Source: an uncultured Christensenella sp. (GTDB taxonomy: Bacteria > Bacillota > Clostridia > Christensenellales > UBA1242). From it: a stretch of DNA of 64,000 nt. Below, piece by piece: positions 44,101 to 53,570 of the stretch (position 1 is the first letter of the stretch; each line of letters begins with the position of its first letter). The notes under the pieces are model-generated. The model was not told where the DNA came from. It made no database searches and saw only the letters and a program-made list of their open reading frames with translations. Both the position numbers and the translations under genes were made by a program. The DNA is taken from contig CASGDZ010000002.1 in NCBI GenBank assembly GCA_949300385.1, positions 175,758 to 239,757 on the forward strand. The letters are read 5' to 3'.

Positions 44101-46626
44101 ATGGAAAAATTTGTAATAGTTGATGGAAATAGTTTAGTGAATCGCGCTTTTTACGGTATGCCTCCGCTTAAAAGTTTAAGTGGAGAGCCTTGTGGTGCGG
44201 TGTATGGTTTTTTGAATATGATATTAAATGTCATTTCAAATAATAAACCAAAATATTTTGCATGCGTATTTGACGCAGGGAAACATACATTTCGTCATAA
44301 TATGTATGCAGAGTATAAAGCGGGTAGGGAACATATGCCAGAAGATTTGGCAAAGCAAATTCCTATTTTAAAATCAATATTGCGCGCTATGGGGATAAAG
44401 ACTATCGAGATGCCAGAGATTGAAGCGGATGATATCATAGGCTCTTTGACAAGAAAATTTAATGAAGAGTTCATTCTTTTATCGGGCGATAGAGATTTAC
44501 TTCAACTTATTAATGATAATACAACCGTTTGGTTGACTCAAAAAGGTATAACAGATGTCATAAAACTTGATATCCCAACATTAAAAGAAAAGTATAATTT
44601 AGAGCCATATCAAGTGATCGAAATTAAATCCATTATGGGAGATAGTTCGGACAATATTCCTGGAGTAATGGGAATTGGAAAAGTAGGTGCCCATGCTTTA
44701 ATTGACGAATTTATGAGCCTAGACAACATTTATAAAAATATTGAAAATGTTCCTAATAAATACAAAAACAAACTATTAGAAAACAAAGAGATGGCGTATT
44801 TATCACACGAGTTGGCAACAATAAAATTAGATGTAGACATTGATTGTCAGTTAGAAGAATTTGAATATAAATTGCCTTTTTCTAATGAAGTCTATGAAAT
44901 GTTAAAAGAATTAGATTTTAAGTCCATTATTTCTAGAAATGAATTTTTTATAGACTCTAATGAAGAAAAAAATGAGATTATAGACGACACAAAGATTATA
45001 GAGATAACAACTGATAATGATTTTAAAACAATGCTAGAAAATATAAATTCATATGATTCGTTCGCTGTTCTTAATGAGGGTATGAATTTGAATATATCAG
45101 TAGGAAGTGTAGAATATGTTTTATATAAAACGAGCGATGTATTTAATAAAAATATCAATCAAATACGCGCGTTATTTAATGGGGAAAAACAAAAAATATG
45201 TTTTGACGCAAAAGCGCTTATGCATGAATTAGAGTCTTTAGATATATCTATAAAAAATTATTTTGATATTTCTATCGCTATATATATAGCAAATGAAATG
45301 GATGCAGAAATAACGCTCGATGACGCGTTAAAACTAAATCGAATTAGTACCGCCACCAAAGCGCATGCGCTTATAAAATTAAAAGAAATATATATTAATA
45401 TTTTAATCAAAAATCTTCAATTAAAACTTTATTCGGACATAGAATTGCCATTAGTAGAAGTCCTGTACAACATGGAGCGAAATGGTATAAAAATTAAAGT
45501 TGATGAAATAAAATTGCTTAGCGAAACATATCATGAAGAGTTAAAATCTTTAACACAAAAAATCTATACATTATCGGGTGAAGAATTTAATATTAATAGC
45601 CCTAAGCAACTTCAATCAATTTTATTTGATAAATTAAAAATTGAATATAAAGGCAAGAAGGGAACTTCAATAGAAGTGTTAAATGCAATAAGTGATAGAC
45701 ACCCGATTGTTGATGAAATTATTAGATATAGAAAAGTTAGCAAACTTATAAGCACTTATTTAGACGGGATGATGAATTATATTGCAAGCGACGGTAAAAT
45801 TCATACTACATTTATGCAAAGAACGACTTCGACAGGTAGATTGAGCAGTAGAGAACCTAATTTGCAAAATCTACCTATTAGAGATGACGAAGGACGCGCG
45901 CTTAGAAAAATGTTTACAAGTTCATTTGAAAACGGAACCATGATTAGTGCCGACTATAACCAAATTGAATTGCGATTAATAGCAAATTTTAGTAATGATG
46001 AAAATATGGTGGCGGACTATCTCTCAGGCAAAGATATTCACACTGCAACGGCTAGTAAAATTTATAATGTAGATATAAGTAAGGTTGATAGTCATATGCG
46101 CAGAGTGGCAAAGACAGTAAATTTTGGCATTATTTATGGCATAAGCGCGTACGGTTTAAGTCAAAGTCTCCATATATCAACGAAAGACGCGGGAGAATTT
46201 ATAAAAAAATATTTAGCCATTTATCCACGCGTGAAAGAATATGGAGATGAGCAAATTGAATTGGCACGAAAGCAAGGATGTGTGAGTACAATTATGGGAA
46301 GAGTACGCCATATTCCAGATATCAATTCATCTAATTCGGTTATTCGCGGATTTGCTGAGCGAACGGCAAAGAATACACCACTGCAAGGTAGTGCTAGTGA
46401 TATAATTAAAATTGCTATGATACGAGTGTTTAACCGAATAAAAGAACAAAATTTAAAAAGTAAATTAGTGCTTCAAATTCACGATGAATTGATTGTAGAT
46501 TGCTATCCAGGTGAGAGCAAAATAATTAAGTCAATTTTAAAAGACGAAATGGAGAATGTAGTTCATTTAAAAGTCCCATTAATTGTTGAAATTAATGAGG
46601 GTGTTACGCTATATGATGCAAAGTAA
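44101..46626 (+). CDS. polA: DNA polymerase I
   Basis: Pol I fills gaps and removes RNA primers. The 841-residue product has an N-terminal 5'-3' exonuclease domain (VDGNSLVNRAFYG, ADDIIGSLTRKF, IMGDSSDNIPGV), a middle domain in the place of the 3'-5' proofreading exonuclease without its DEDD carboxylates, and a complete polymerase domain: motif A ISADYNQIELRLIANFS, motif B RRVAKTVNFGIIYG, motif C LQIHDELIVD. Proofreading is therefore probably absent, as in Bacillus. TATAAT of TGTGATATAAT (44089-44094) is exactly 6 nt from the ATG; there is no ribosome binding site. Confidence 0.96.
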   Translation: MEKFVIVDGNSLVNRAFYGMPPLKSLSGEPCGAVYGFLNMILNVISNNKPKYFACVFDAGKHTFRHNMYAEYKAGREHMPEDLAKQIPILKSILRAMGIKTIEMPEIEADDIIGSLTRKFNEEFILLSGDRDLLQLINDNTTVWLTQKGITDVIKLDIPTLKEKYNLEPYQVIEIKSIMGDSSDNIPGVMGIGKVGAHALIDEFMSLDNIYKNIENVPNKYKNKLLENKEMAYLSHELATIKLDVDIDCQLEEFEYKLPFSNEVYEMLKELDFKSIISRNEFFIDSNEEKNEIIDDTKIIEITTDNDFKTMLENINSYDSFAVLNEGMNLNISVGSVEYVLYKTSDVFNKNINQIRALFNGEKQKICFDAKALMHELESLDISIKNYFDISIAIYIANEMDAEITLDDALKLNRISTATKAHALIKLKEIYINILIKNLQLKLYSDIELPLVEVLYNMERNGIKIKVDEIKLLSETYHEELKSLTQKIYTLSGEEFNINSPKQLQSILFDKLKIEYKGKKGTSIEVLNAISDRHPIVDEIIRYRKVSKLISTYLDGMMNYIASDGKIHTTFMQRTTSTGRLSSREPNLQNLPIRDDEGRALRKMFTSSFENGTMISADYNQIELRLIANFSNDENMVADYLSGKDIHTATASKIYNVDISKVDSHMRRVAKTVNFGIIYGISAYGLSQSLHISTKDAGEFIKKYLAIYPRVKEYGDEQIELARKQGCVSTIMGRVRHIPDINSSNSVIRGFAERTAKNTPLQGSASDIIKIAMIRVFNRIKEQNLKSKLVLQIHDELIVDCYPGESKIIKSILKDEMENVVHLKVPLIVEINEGVTLYDAK

Positions 46627-46679
46627 GGCATAAATGTAATTAAAATTTTGCAAGAAAAAAGTTAAATAATTAAAAATAT

Positions 46680-46708
46680 TTGTAGTTTTTTTCGTTTTAG
46701 TATATTAT
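46680..46708 (+). promoter_or_regulatory. Promoter of the MFS gene
   Basis: TTGTAG at 46680-46685, 17 nt, TATTAT at 46703-46708, then 7 nt and the ATG. Confidence 0.7.
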
Positions 46709-46715
46709 TGTAAAA

Positions 46716-48050
46716 ATGACGAATGAAGAAAGAAAAGATAAATACATGAATCGGAACATAAAATTATGTCCCATTTATTTAGGTTTATCTTATGAATTAA
46801 TATTTATTTGGACAATCTCAACTATGTACTTTACCACACAAAAAGGGTTAAGCATGTCGCAAACAATTTTATTAGATTCTATTCGTATGTTTGCTGGTTG
46901 TTTTCTATGTATTCCAATTGAAAGGTTGTTTAAAAAGATTACACCTATAAAATCATCTATGATAGGTAATTTATTTTATATATTGTTTTTAATTATTTGT
47001 ATTTATGGAAAGAATTTCTTTTCATTTGCTGTTGCACAAATCTTTTTGGCAATAGGCTATGTAATATGCGCGATAAAGAACAATTTAATTTTAAGTCAAA
47101 CGTTAGAATCTGTTCATAGGGATAAAGATTTTAATAAGATATCAGGCAAGGGGTTATCCCTGCATTATATAATAGATTCTATAGGAGCAATTATAGCAAC
47201 TTATGTATTTACATATAACCCCGATTTATGTCTATGGTTATCTGTTTTTGTAATATCATTTAGCGAAATGGTTGGACTATTATTGAAAGAGCCATCAAAA
47301 TTTCAGAATAAAAACATTGAATTAAATGAGAAAATGCAATCTGATTCATCTCAGTTAACTTTCCAAGACACGAAAAAAAATAAAGCAGATTCTTATGTTA
47401 AAATTTTAATGAGTTCATTTTTAGTATTTATGTTAGTATATATGTTTTTCTTTCGAGGGGCCAATGCTGTTATCAGTTCTGGATTTAAGATGTATTTGCA
47501 ACAAGCGATTGATTTTGGTCGTCTGCCAATTTGGATGTTTGGATATATATATGCGTTGTTTAGAATAGTATCTGCGTTCTCTAGCAAATATCAATTCAAA
47601 TTTGATTTAAAATTTGGTGTTAGAAGTTTATTAATATTTAACACTATATTGATTTTGGGATTTGTGGTAAGTGGTACGATATATTTATTTACACCATTTT
47701 CTGTCGTAGGGTTTATTGGCATAATAATATCCAATTATTTGTTAGCAACACTCCGTTCTCCAAATGAAATTTTCATAAATAATTATATGCAAGTTTGTAT
47801 TGCGCCAAAAAATATAGAAAAGGCATACTCAATCCGAACCATGGTGGAATATTTAGGATATGCTTGTTGGAATAGCATTTATAGTTTGCTAGTAGAGATG
47901 TTTTCGGATAACTATGGTTGGACAAGTATAACTTTTGTATCATTAATTAGTTTGCCAATAATCATTTCTTTAATTCTTTTTGTTAGAGCATTGGTTAAAA
48001 AACATGCCCAAAAATATACAATAATAAAAGATGAGTATGTGAATGATTAA
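46716..48050 (+). CDS. Major facilitator superfamily-type transporter
   Basis: The 444-residue product is a polytopic membrane protein with about 12 helices in two halves, a central cytoplasmic loop near residues 200-225, and MFS-like stretches (DSIRMFAGCFLCIPIERLFKK after helix 2). The start has no ribosome binding site and lies 7 nt after the -10. The family is diverse and the substrate cannot be read from the sequence. Confidence 0.8.
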   Translation: MTNEERKDKYMNRNIKLCPIYLGLSYELIFIWTISTMYFTTQKGLSMSQTILLDSIRMFAGCFLCIPIERLFKKITPIKSSMIGNLFYILFLIICIYGKNFFSFAVAQIFLAIGYVICAIKNNLILSQTLESVHRDKDFNKISGKGLSLHYIIDSIGAIIATYVFTYNPDLCLWLSVFVISFSEMVGLLLKEPSKFQNKNIELNEKMQSDSSQLTFQDTKKNKADSYVKILMSSFLVFMLVYMFFFRGANAVISSGFKMYLQQAIDFGRLPIWMFGYIYALFRIVSAFSSKYQFKFDLKFGVRSLLIFNTILILGFVVSGTIYLFTPFSVVGFIGIIISNYLLATLRSPNEIFINNYMQVCIAPKNIEKAYSIRTMVEYLGYACWNSIYSLLVEMFSDNYGWTSITFVSLISLPIIISLILFVRALVKKHAQKYTIIKDEYVND

Positions 48051-48068
48051 ATGTTAAGAAATAAAAAT

Positions 48069-48098
48069 AAAAATCGCTAGTTAATCTAGCGATTTTTT
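48069..48098. terminator. Bidirectional terminator between the MFS gene and SRP RNA
   Basis: 12-bp perfect stem AAAAATCGCTAG/CTAGCGATTTTT with a 5-nt loop, flanked by A and T runs. Confidence 0.9.
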
Positions 48099-48103
48099 AT
48101 GGT

Positions 48104-48374
48104 GAATTGTACATGCATATTTGAGACAAATCAATTGCTGGCATAACCTTATAATACTCCATTAAAGCAACCTCATAGCACATATCGTATCCTTCTTAAT
48201 GCTGCTACCTTCCGGTCCTGACATGGTTCGTAGGGCAATATTGTATAAGACCTTAATTTCAACATACTACAAAACTACTCAACACAACCGAGTTTGACCC
48301 GCATTATGCCGTTCAGTCCCACTGTAGTGGATTGTGGGTACAGGGCACCACTAGCTCCCCACCTAGTACAATTC
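48104..48374 (-). ncRNA. ffs: Signal recognition particle RNA, large (Alu-domain) type
   Basis: SRP RNA, with Ffh, targets membrane proteins co-translationally. The S-domain apex is unmistakable (complement of 48197-48225: GTCAGGACCGGAAGGTAGCAGC region with the GGAA tetraloop). The 5' part has the Alu-domain signature TAGGTGGGGAGCTAGTGGTGCC. The closing stem GAATTGTAC/GTACAATTC fixes both ends at 48374 and 48104, about 271 nt. The 5' end is exactly 6 nt plus one after the -10 box. It is the Bacillus-type long form, not the 4.5S form. Confidence 0.97.
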
Positions 48375-48380
48375 TGTCTT

Positions 48381-48409
48381 ATTATATCAAAGACAAATAT
48401 AAATGGCAA
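48381..48409 (-). promoter_or_regulatory. Promoter of the SRP RNA
   Basis: Minus-strand TTGCCA (48404-48409), 17 nt, extended -10 TGATATAAT (box 48381-48386), then 6 nt to the RNA 5' end. It calibrates the -10 to start-site distance in this organism. Confidence 0.9.
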
Positions 48410-48547
48410 GGTTTTTTTGTTTTGGTTTATTAATTTTTTAAAAAAAAGGAAGAATAATCAGCAAATATGTAAAAAATCAAGTATTTTAAATTTCGGTATT
48501 GACAAATTGTATATCTTGTGTTAAATTATGGTAAAGAGGAAGGAACT

Positions 48548-49219
48548 ATGAAGGAAGAAATGTTAAAAATAATTAATCCTAAATCTCTAATATATAATTT
48601 GGATTTGGCTGGAGATAACTATTTACAAGCCATAAGAGATGAAGTATCTAACAAATACTTAGATATTATGGAAAAATGCTATACAGATTTACAAGACATA
48701 CTTTCTAACTATGAAAATAAAGAGTCTGTTGAAATCTTCAACAAATATCATGTAGATTTAAACTCAAATTATTATTCGAAGATAGAAGATTATCTTGTTT
48801 GTGATGAGCAAGGAAAAATTCAAATACAAGGTCAAAATTATAAATTAGATAAAAATATTTTTAGACTAATTCACGGAGTAGTTGAAGAGAATATTACATT
48901 ATTAATTCGATTGTATTTTAAAGTTTTATCACGCCAAAAAAATTATAAACAGGATGTTGAAAATTATAATTATGATTTTATAGATTTAAAGGTCCGCGTT
49001 GCGATTATACAAGCATTAAGGACAGCTCATCAAAAGTATGGTGAAAAACAAAAAATTCTATATGGGATAAATAATTATAGCGACCAATTTAAGGCTATTG
49101 ATTATCCATCAAGGCAAGATTATATAAATTCTGCTATAGATAGTGCAATTTTTATGTCAACAATTAATTATTTAAAATCATTGAAAGTAGTAGATGAACA
49201 TGGAAAATCTGTTTCATAA
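48548..49219 (+). CDS. Unknown 223-residue protein
   Basis: I start at the ATG at 48548 behind GAGGAAGGAAC. The product is a helical soluble-looking protein with an acidic first half and a segment of aliphatic helices (NIFRLIHGVVEENITLLIRLY). There is no signal peptide. TTGACA (48499-48504), 16 nt, TTAAAT (48521-48526) makes its promoter. No family is recognised. Confidence 0.72.
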   Translation: MKEEMLKIINPKSLIYNLDLAGDNYLQAIRDEVSNKYLDIMEKCYTDLQDILSNYENKESVEIFNKYHVDLNSNYYSKIEDYLVCDEQGKIQIQGQNYKLDKNIFRLIHGVVEENITLLIRLYFKVLSRQKNYKQDVENYNYDFIDLKVRVAIIQALRTAHQKYGEKQKILYGINNYSDQFKAIDYPSRQDYINSAIDSAIFMSTINYLKSLKVVDEHGKSVS

Positions 49220-49231
49220 ACAATCGTAATC

Positions 49232-49258
49232 AAGGGCAAAATCTAATTGCCCTTTTTT
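49232..49258 (+). terminator. Terminator after the gene at 48548
   Basis: 8-bp stem AAGGGCAA/TTGCCCTT, 7-nt loop, T tract. Confidence 0.85.
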
Positions 49259-49314
49259 ATGCTAAAATGTTTGTAAAAATAGAATGATTTTGTTATAATA
49301 AACTTGAGGAAATT

Positions 49315-50055
49315 ATGGAATCAACGAATGCAGAACGCTTTATAACGGCGTATAATACAATAGATTATAGTTTGAGAACAATTTATGATTTTAAACGCAG
49401 TATGTCATTTAGCGATGTTGTTAGGCGCAGTGTTGTTTTAAACTCTGTTGTTAGAAAATATGAAGATGACTTAATTGATTATGGAAGACTTCGTAATGCA
49501 ATTATTCATAGTGGGAATAAAGATTATATCATAGCGGAACCGCATGATGAAATAGTAGAGAAGATTGAAAAACTTGCAGACCTAATCTCTGAACCACCGC
49601 TTGCTTTGGATCGCGTTGGAAATAAAGAAGTTATTACCATATCACATGATATGTCGATATCGAAGGCAATGGAATTGATTACAAGGACAGGATATGCGAA
49701 TTTGCCAGTCTATAATGGTACAAAACTGTTAGGTATATTAAACGCGAGAAAAATTGTGGATATCTTAGGCAAGGTCATTATAGATGGTAGAAATCTTCAA
49801 GAGTATGTGGAAACAACTAATGTAGGACAAATCATTGAAAATATGGGCGATGATTATTATTTCATGATTGCCGATGAAGGACTTACTATTGATGAAGCGA
49901 TGAATAGTTTTGAAAATAATAGAAAACTTCTTATTATTTTAATAACAAAAGATGGAAAAGACACAGAAAAACCTTTGGCAATAATTTCATCAGTCGATAT
50001 CATTGATATGAAAAAGATTTTAGATGTCTATTATGTGCCAGATAGTAAAAAATAG
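49315..50055 (+). CDS. HEPN-like domain fused to a CBS pair
   Basis: The 246-residue protein has an N-terminal helical domain (residues 1-90) with DYGRLRNAIIHSG: the RNAIIH matches the R-x4-6-H motif of HEPN ribonuclease domains. A CBS pair follows (VITISHDMSISKAMELIT, YANLPVYNGTKLLGILNARKI, and a second unit YFMIADEGLTIDEAMNSF). CBS pairs bind adenine nucleotides. Similar proteins are widespread in Firmicutes with no proven function. A GAGG ribosome binding site and a TGTTATAAT extended -10 (ending 49299) precede it. Confidence 0.8.
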   Translation: MESTNAERFITAYNTIDYSLRTIYDFKRSMSFSDVVRRSVVLNSVVRKYEDDLIDYGRLRNAIIHSGNKDYIIAEPHDEIVEKIEKLADLISEPPLALDRVGNKEVITISHDMSISKAMELITRTGYANLPVYNGTKLLGILNARKIVDILGKVIIDGRNLQEYVETTNVGQIIENMGDDYYFMIADEGLTIDEAMNSFENNRKLLIILITKDGKDTEKPLAIISSVDIIDMKKILDVYYVPDSKK

Positions 50056-50067
50056 ATTAATTTGTTT

Positions 50068-50910
50068 ATGAGAATTGCAACTGATTGGAATGATTATAAA
50101 GTATTATCTACCGCAAGTGGAGAAAAACTAGAAAACATTGGCGGTTATACTTTTTTACGCCCCGATCCGCAAGTTATTTGGAATACAGATAGACACCTTC
50201 CTACAAATGTAGACGCTTGCTACAAGCGTGGTGATAACAAATCGGGCAAATGGATAAAGAGTGATAAACTTCCTAATTCGTTTGTAATTAGTAGAAAAGG
50301 AATAAAATTTCACATTGAACCTATGAGTTTTAAACATATTTGCATTTTCCCTGAACAGGCGGTAAATTGGGATATAATGTCCGATTTAATAAAGAATGCA
50401 AATAGACCTATAAAGATTCTTAACTTGTTTGCATATACTGGTGGGGCTAGCGTGGCATGTGCACTTAGTGGTGCGAGCGTAACCCATGTTGATGCAGCAA
50501 AAAGTATGATTGATATAGCAAAGATCAACGCAAAACTTAACAATATTGATAATATACGATTTATTTTAGATGATTGTACAAAGTTCGTTGAAAGAGAAAT
50601 TCGTCGTGGGAATAAATACGATGCAATAATTATGGATCCACCATCATTCGGGCGTGGACCGCGTGGCGAAACATGGAAGATAGAGGAAAACATTTTTGAG
50701 TTTGTAAAATTATGTACACAATTGCTTAGCAATAATCCTCTATTTGTATTGATCAATAGTTATACGACTGGTTTGCAACCAACTGTTATGGCTAACATTT
50801 TAAATGCAACAATTAAACATGGCAAGTGTGAAGCGTATGAAATTGGATTGCCGACTGATGAAAAAGATATCGTATTGCCATGCGGTTGTAGTGCAATTAA
50901 AATATTTTAA
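50068..50910 (+). CDS. SAM-dependent methyltransferase of the RlmI/RlmK type
   Basis: The product (about 280 residues from the ATG at 50068, or 282 from a TTG at 50062) is a class I methyltransferase. Motif I is ILNLFAYTGGASVACA near residue 118, motif II VTHVDAAKSMIDIAK, and the catalytic DPPSFGRGPRGETWK near residue 194 is typical of 23S rRNA m5C/m2G enzymes of this branch. It lacks the N-terminal PUA domain of E. coli RlmI. It begins just after the HEPN-CBS stop without a clear ribosome binding site, so the two are probably translationally coupled. The target base is unknown. Confidence 0.87.
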   Translation: MRIATDWNDYKVLSTASGEKLENIGGYTFLRPDPQVIWNTDRHLPTNVDACYKRGDNKSGKWIKSDKLPNSFVISRKGIKFHIEPMSFKHICIFPEQAVNWDIMSDLIKNANRPIKILNLFAYTGGASVACALSGASVTHVDAAKSMIDIAKINAKLNNIDNIRFILDDCTKFVEREIRRGNKYDAIIMDPPSFGRGPRGETWKIEENIFEFVKLCTQLLSNNPLFVLINSYTTGLQPTVMANILNATIKHGKCEAYEIGLPTDEKDIVLPCGCSAIKIF

Positions 50911-51080
50911 ATCTAATATAAATTAAAAAATTTTAATAAAAACTATAAAAATATTATAAAAAAATTATAAAACTATAAAAATTTTATTAAAAATATATTA
51001 AAATATGAAAACTATTAAAAATTTAATTAATATCAATAATAAACATAATATTTTTTAAATTTTTATTTGTGGGGACAAAA

Positions 51081-51782
51081 ATGAAAATAGAACCAAAAAT
51101 TATATATGAAGATAATCATATAATAGTGGTTATAAAACCACAAAATATTTCTGTACAAGCAGACGATAGCAAAGACATGGATATGTTGACAATAATTAAA
51201 GATTTTATTAAAGAGCGCGATAATAAACCGGGCAATGTATATTTAGGACTTGTGCATAGATTAGATAGACCGACTGGTGGCGTAATGGTGTTTGCTAAAA
51301 CTAGTAAGGCAGCAAGCCGACTTTCAAAAGAATTAAAAGACAAGCAGTTAAAGAAAAAATATCTTTGTGTAGTATGTGGACGACCACAAATTGTTAGCAA
51401 TAGACTTACTACATATTTAAAGAAAGATAGCAAGACAAATACAGTTAGAATTGCACCTCAATTAGAAGAAGGAGCAAAGGAAGCTATTTTGGAGTATTCA
51501 TTAATTGAAACAAAAAATAATCTCTCGTTAATAAGTGTTGATTTAATAACAGGGAGAAGTCATCAAATTAGAGTGCAGATGTCAGCACAGTTGAATACTC
51601 CAATCTATGCAGATTTCAAATATGGAGATAGGCAACATGCTGGTAATTTGGCTTTATGGGCTTTTGAGTTATCATTTGTTCATCCTGTTACCAAAGAGAA
51701 TATGCGCTTTAAGGTTGCTCCAGATTTTACAAACTCTGCTTTCTCGATTTTTAAAGACAAAATTGAAAAAATGATAAATTAA
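51081..51782 (+). CDS. RluA-family pseudouridine synthase without S4 domain
   Basis: The 233-residue enzyme converts uridine to pseudouridine in rRNA or tRNA. It starts at the ATG at 51081 behind GTGGGGAC. The family core is complete: IIYEDNHIIVVIKPQNI near residue 6, HRLDRPTGGVMVFAKT near residue 60 with the catalytic Asp, KKKYLCVV, and TGRSHQIRVQMS near residue 158. The N-terminal S4 domain of RluD is missing. The target cannot be told. Confidence 0.9.
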   Translation: MKIEPKIIYEDNHIIVVIKPQNISVQADDSKDMDMLTIIKDFIKERDNKPGNVYLGLVHRLDRPTGGVMVFAKTSKAASRLSKELKDKQLKKKYLCVVCGRPQIVSNRLTTYLKKDSKTNTVRIAPQLEEGAKEAILEYSLIETKNNLSLISVDLITGRSHQIRVQMSAQLNTPIYADFKYGDRQHAGNLALWAFELSFVHPVTKENMRFKVAPDFTNSAFSIFKDKIEKMIN

Positions 51783-51807
51783 CATTTAATATATTTAAAT
51801 GTTTTTT
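51781..51807 (+). terminator. Terminator of the RluA-family gene
   Basis: 9-bp perfect stem AACATTTAA/TTAAATGTT overlapping the stop codon, 5-nt loop, T tract. Confidence 0.75.
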
Positions 51808-51979
51808 AATATAAAAAATTAAAAAAATAATGAAAAATATATAAATAAATTAATAAATTTTAGTTATTTATTATATAAAAATAAAATTTTTATTATATTA
51901 ATCTTAGATTTAATATTTTAAATAAATTATAGTAAAAAATAATTATAAAAAAAATATTAAAAAAATTTTTAAAAAAGTA

Positions 51980-52008
51980 TTGACTATATTTAAAATTAGT
52001 GCTAAAAA
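51980..52008 (+). promoter_or_regulatory. Promoter of the Ppx-like gene
   Basis: TTGACT at 51980-51985, 17 nt, TGCTAAAAA with box at 52003-52008. The 250-base gap before it is A/T-rich and holds only the upstream terminator. Confidence 0.7.
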
Positions 52009-52040
52009 GTATGTGTAATTTAAGTACATAAGGAGAATTT

Positions 52041-53546
52041 ATGAATAAATTAGCAGTATTTGAATTAGGCGTTAATGATGTGCGCTTAACAATATTTAAA
52101 CATACAAGCAATGGATATTTCGCGATTGATTCGCAAATTATAGAGCCTATTAAATTAACACAAGATATGGAGCGTGATGGTTATATTAAACCTGCTCGTA
52201 TTCAAGAAACGATTACAATCTTAAAAAATTTTAGGAAGATAGTTGATGGAGCGCAGATTGAGAATATGATATGCTATGCTAGTCCAATAATAGCAACTGC
52301 GCGAAATCAAATAGCTTTTTTAGACGAAATATATAAGACAGTATCTCTTTACTTTAAAATATTGAGTCACGAAGAACAAATATCCGCTTTGCATAGTGCT
52401 ATCATGTACTCGTTTGCTATGACGCGTGGCGTGATAATGCAGATAGGTGATTATTCTACTGAAATTATAAGATTCAACAGACGAGTTGTTGTAAATAGCG
52501 CTTCAATTCCATTCGGCGCAGTCAACTTGTTAGATAGAATGTCTGAAGGTACGCTTGCTGACCATATGGACAAAGCGGTTGAGATAATGACAAGAGAGTT
52601 TAAAAAATTGGACTGGCTATATAATCTTGATGAAGAATCTGAGTTTATAGGCGTAGGGGAAGTATTTACATCACTTGGGAAATTGTCAAGAAAATCTTCT
52701 AGATATCCACTAGATGTAGCGCATAATTATGAAGTTACTCAAGATAGTTTCCAAAGCGTTTATAACCTTATTCGTGGGCTAGATTTAAACAAGGCTAAGA
52801 AATTGAAAGGTATTTCAGAGAAGCGTGCTGATGTTATTGCAATTGGACTTGCTATTGTAAAAGTCGCATTTAACGAGTTCATTCGTGGGTGTGTGAAAGT
52901 CTCTACGAATGGGGAAATGTATGGGATAGTGGCAAAGAGTTTGCTTGGACAGACGGGCGAAAAACCATTGTTGGATATTTTGGGATATTCTTTGAGTGCA
53001 ATAAATGAATTTTATCCAACGAATGTCAATGCAGACAGCAATTACGCACTCGCAGTAATTTTGTATAAACAATTAAAAGTTTTGCATAAACTTACTCGAC
53101 CTTATGTTAAAGTCTTAAGAATTGCGGCAAGTTTATGTATGGCAGGCAAAAGAATATCATTTGAAGATTATCAAAAAAATAATTTTCCTGTTATTTTGCA
53201 TAGTTCCATCTATGGCGCTTCACATAAAGACATTATACTTGCAGCATTCGTTGCAGCCAGTCAAAATATTGATGATTTCTCACTCAGTGATTGGGTGCGA
53301 TATCAAGATTTAGTGTCGGACGAAGATTTGGACGCAGTTAGAAAATTAGCAGTTATTATAAAAATGGCTACAATGTTTAATATAACTAATTCAAATAGCG
53401 TAAAAGATATAGCGTGCGATGTTTTAGGAGACACTGTCATCTTAAAAACAGAAGTGGAAAAAGACGCTACTTTGGAAATAAGCCAGGCTATGTCTGTTGC
53501 TGGTGATTTTAAAAAAGTTTACGGAAAAAATTTACAAATATTATAA
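52041..53546 (+). CDS. Ppx/GppA-like protein with altered phosphate-binding loops
   Basis: The 501-residue protein follows the exopolyphosphatase/pppGpp-phosphatase plan: an actin-like N-terminal half and an all-helical HD-like C-terminal half. Family positions are changed: the first loop DxGSN reads ELGVNDVRL, and the second, normally DIGGGSTE, reads QIGDYSTEI near residue 140. It may therefore bind a different ligand or be inactive. TAAGGAG precedes the ATG. An MreB-like gene with similarly altered loops follows 24 bases later. Confidence 0.82.
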   Translation: MNKLAVFELGVNDVRLTIFKHTSNGYFAIDSQIIEPIKLTQDMERDGYIKPARIQETITILKNFRKIVDGAQIENMICYASPIIATARNQIAFLDEIYKTVSLYFKILSHEEQISALHSAIMYSFAMTRGVIMQIGDYSTEIIRFNRRVVVNSASIPFGAVNLLDRMSEGTLADHMDKAVEIMTREFKKLDWLYNLDEESEFIGVGEVFTSLGKLSRKSSRYPLDVAHNYEVTQDSFQSVYNLIRGLDLNKAKKLKGISEKRADVIAIGLAIVKVAFNEFIRGCVKVSTNGEMYGIVAKSLLGQTGEKPLLDILGYSLSAINEFYPTNVNADSNYALAVILYKQLKVLHKLTRPYVKVLRIAASLCMAGKRISFEDYQKNNFPVILHSSIYGASHKDIILAAFVAASQNIDDFSLSDWVRYQDLVSDEDLDAVRKLAVIIKMATMFNITNSNSVKDIACDVLGDTVILKTEVEKDATLEISQAMSVAGDFKKVYGKNLQIL

Positions 53547-53570
53547 TGTTTGTAATTTAGGGGGGTGTGT

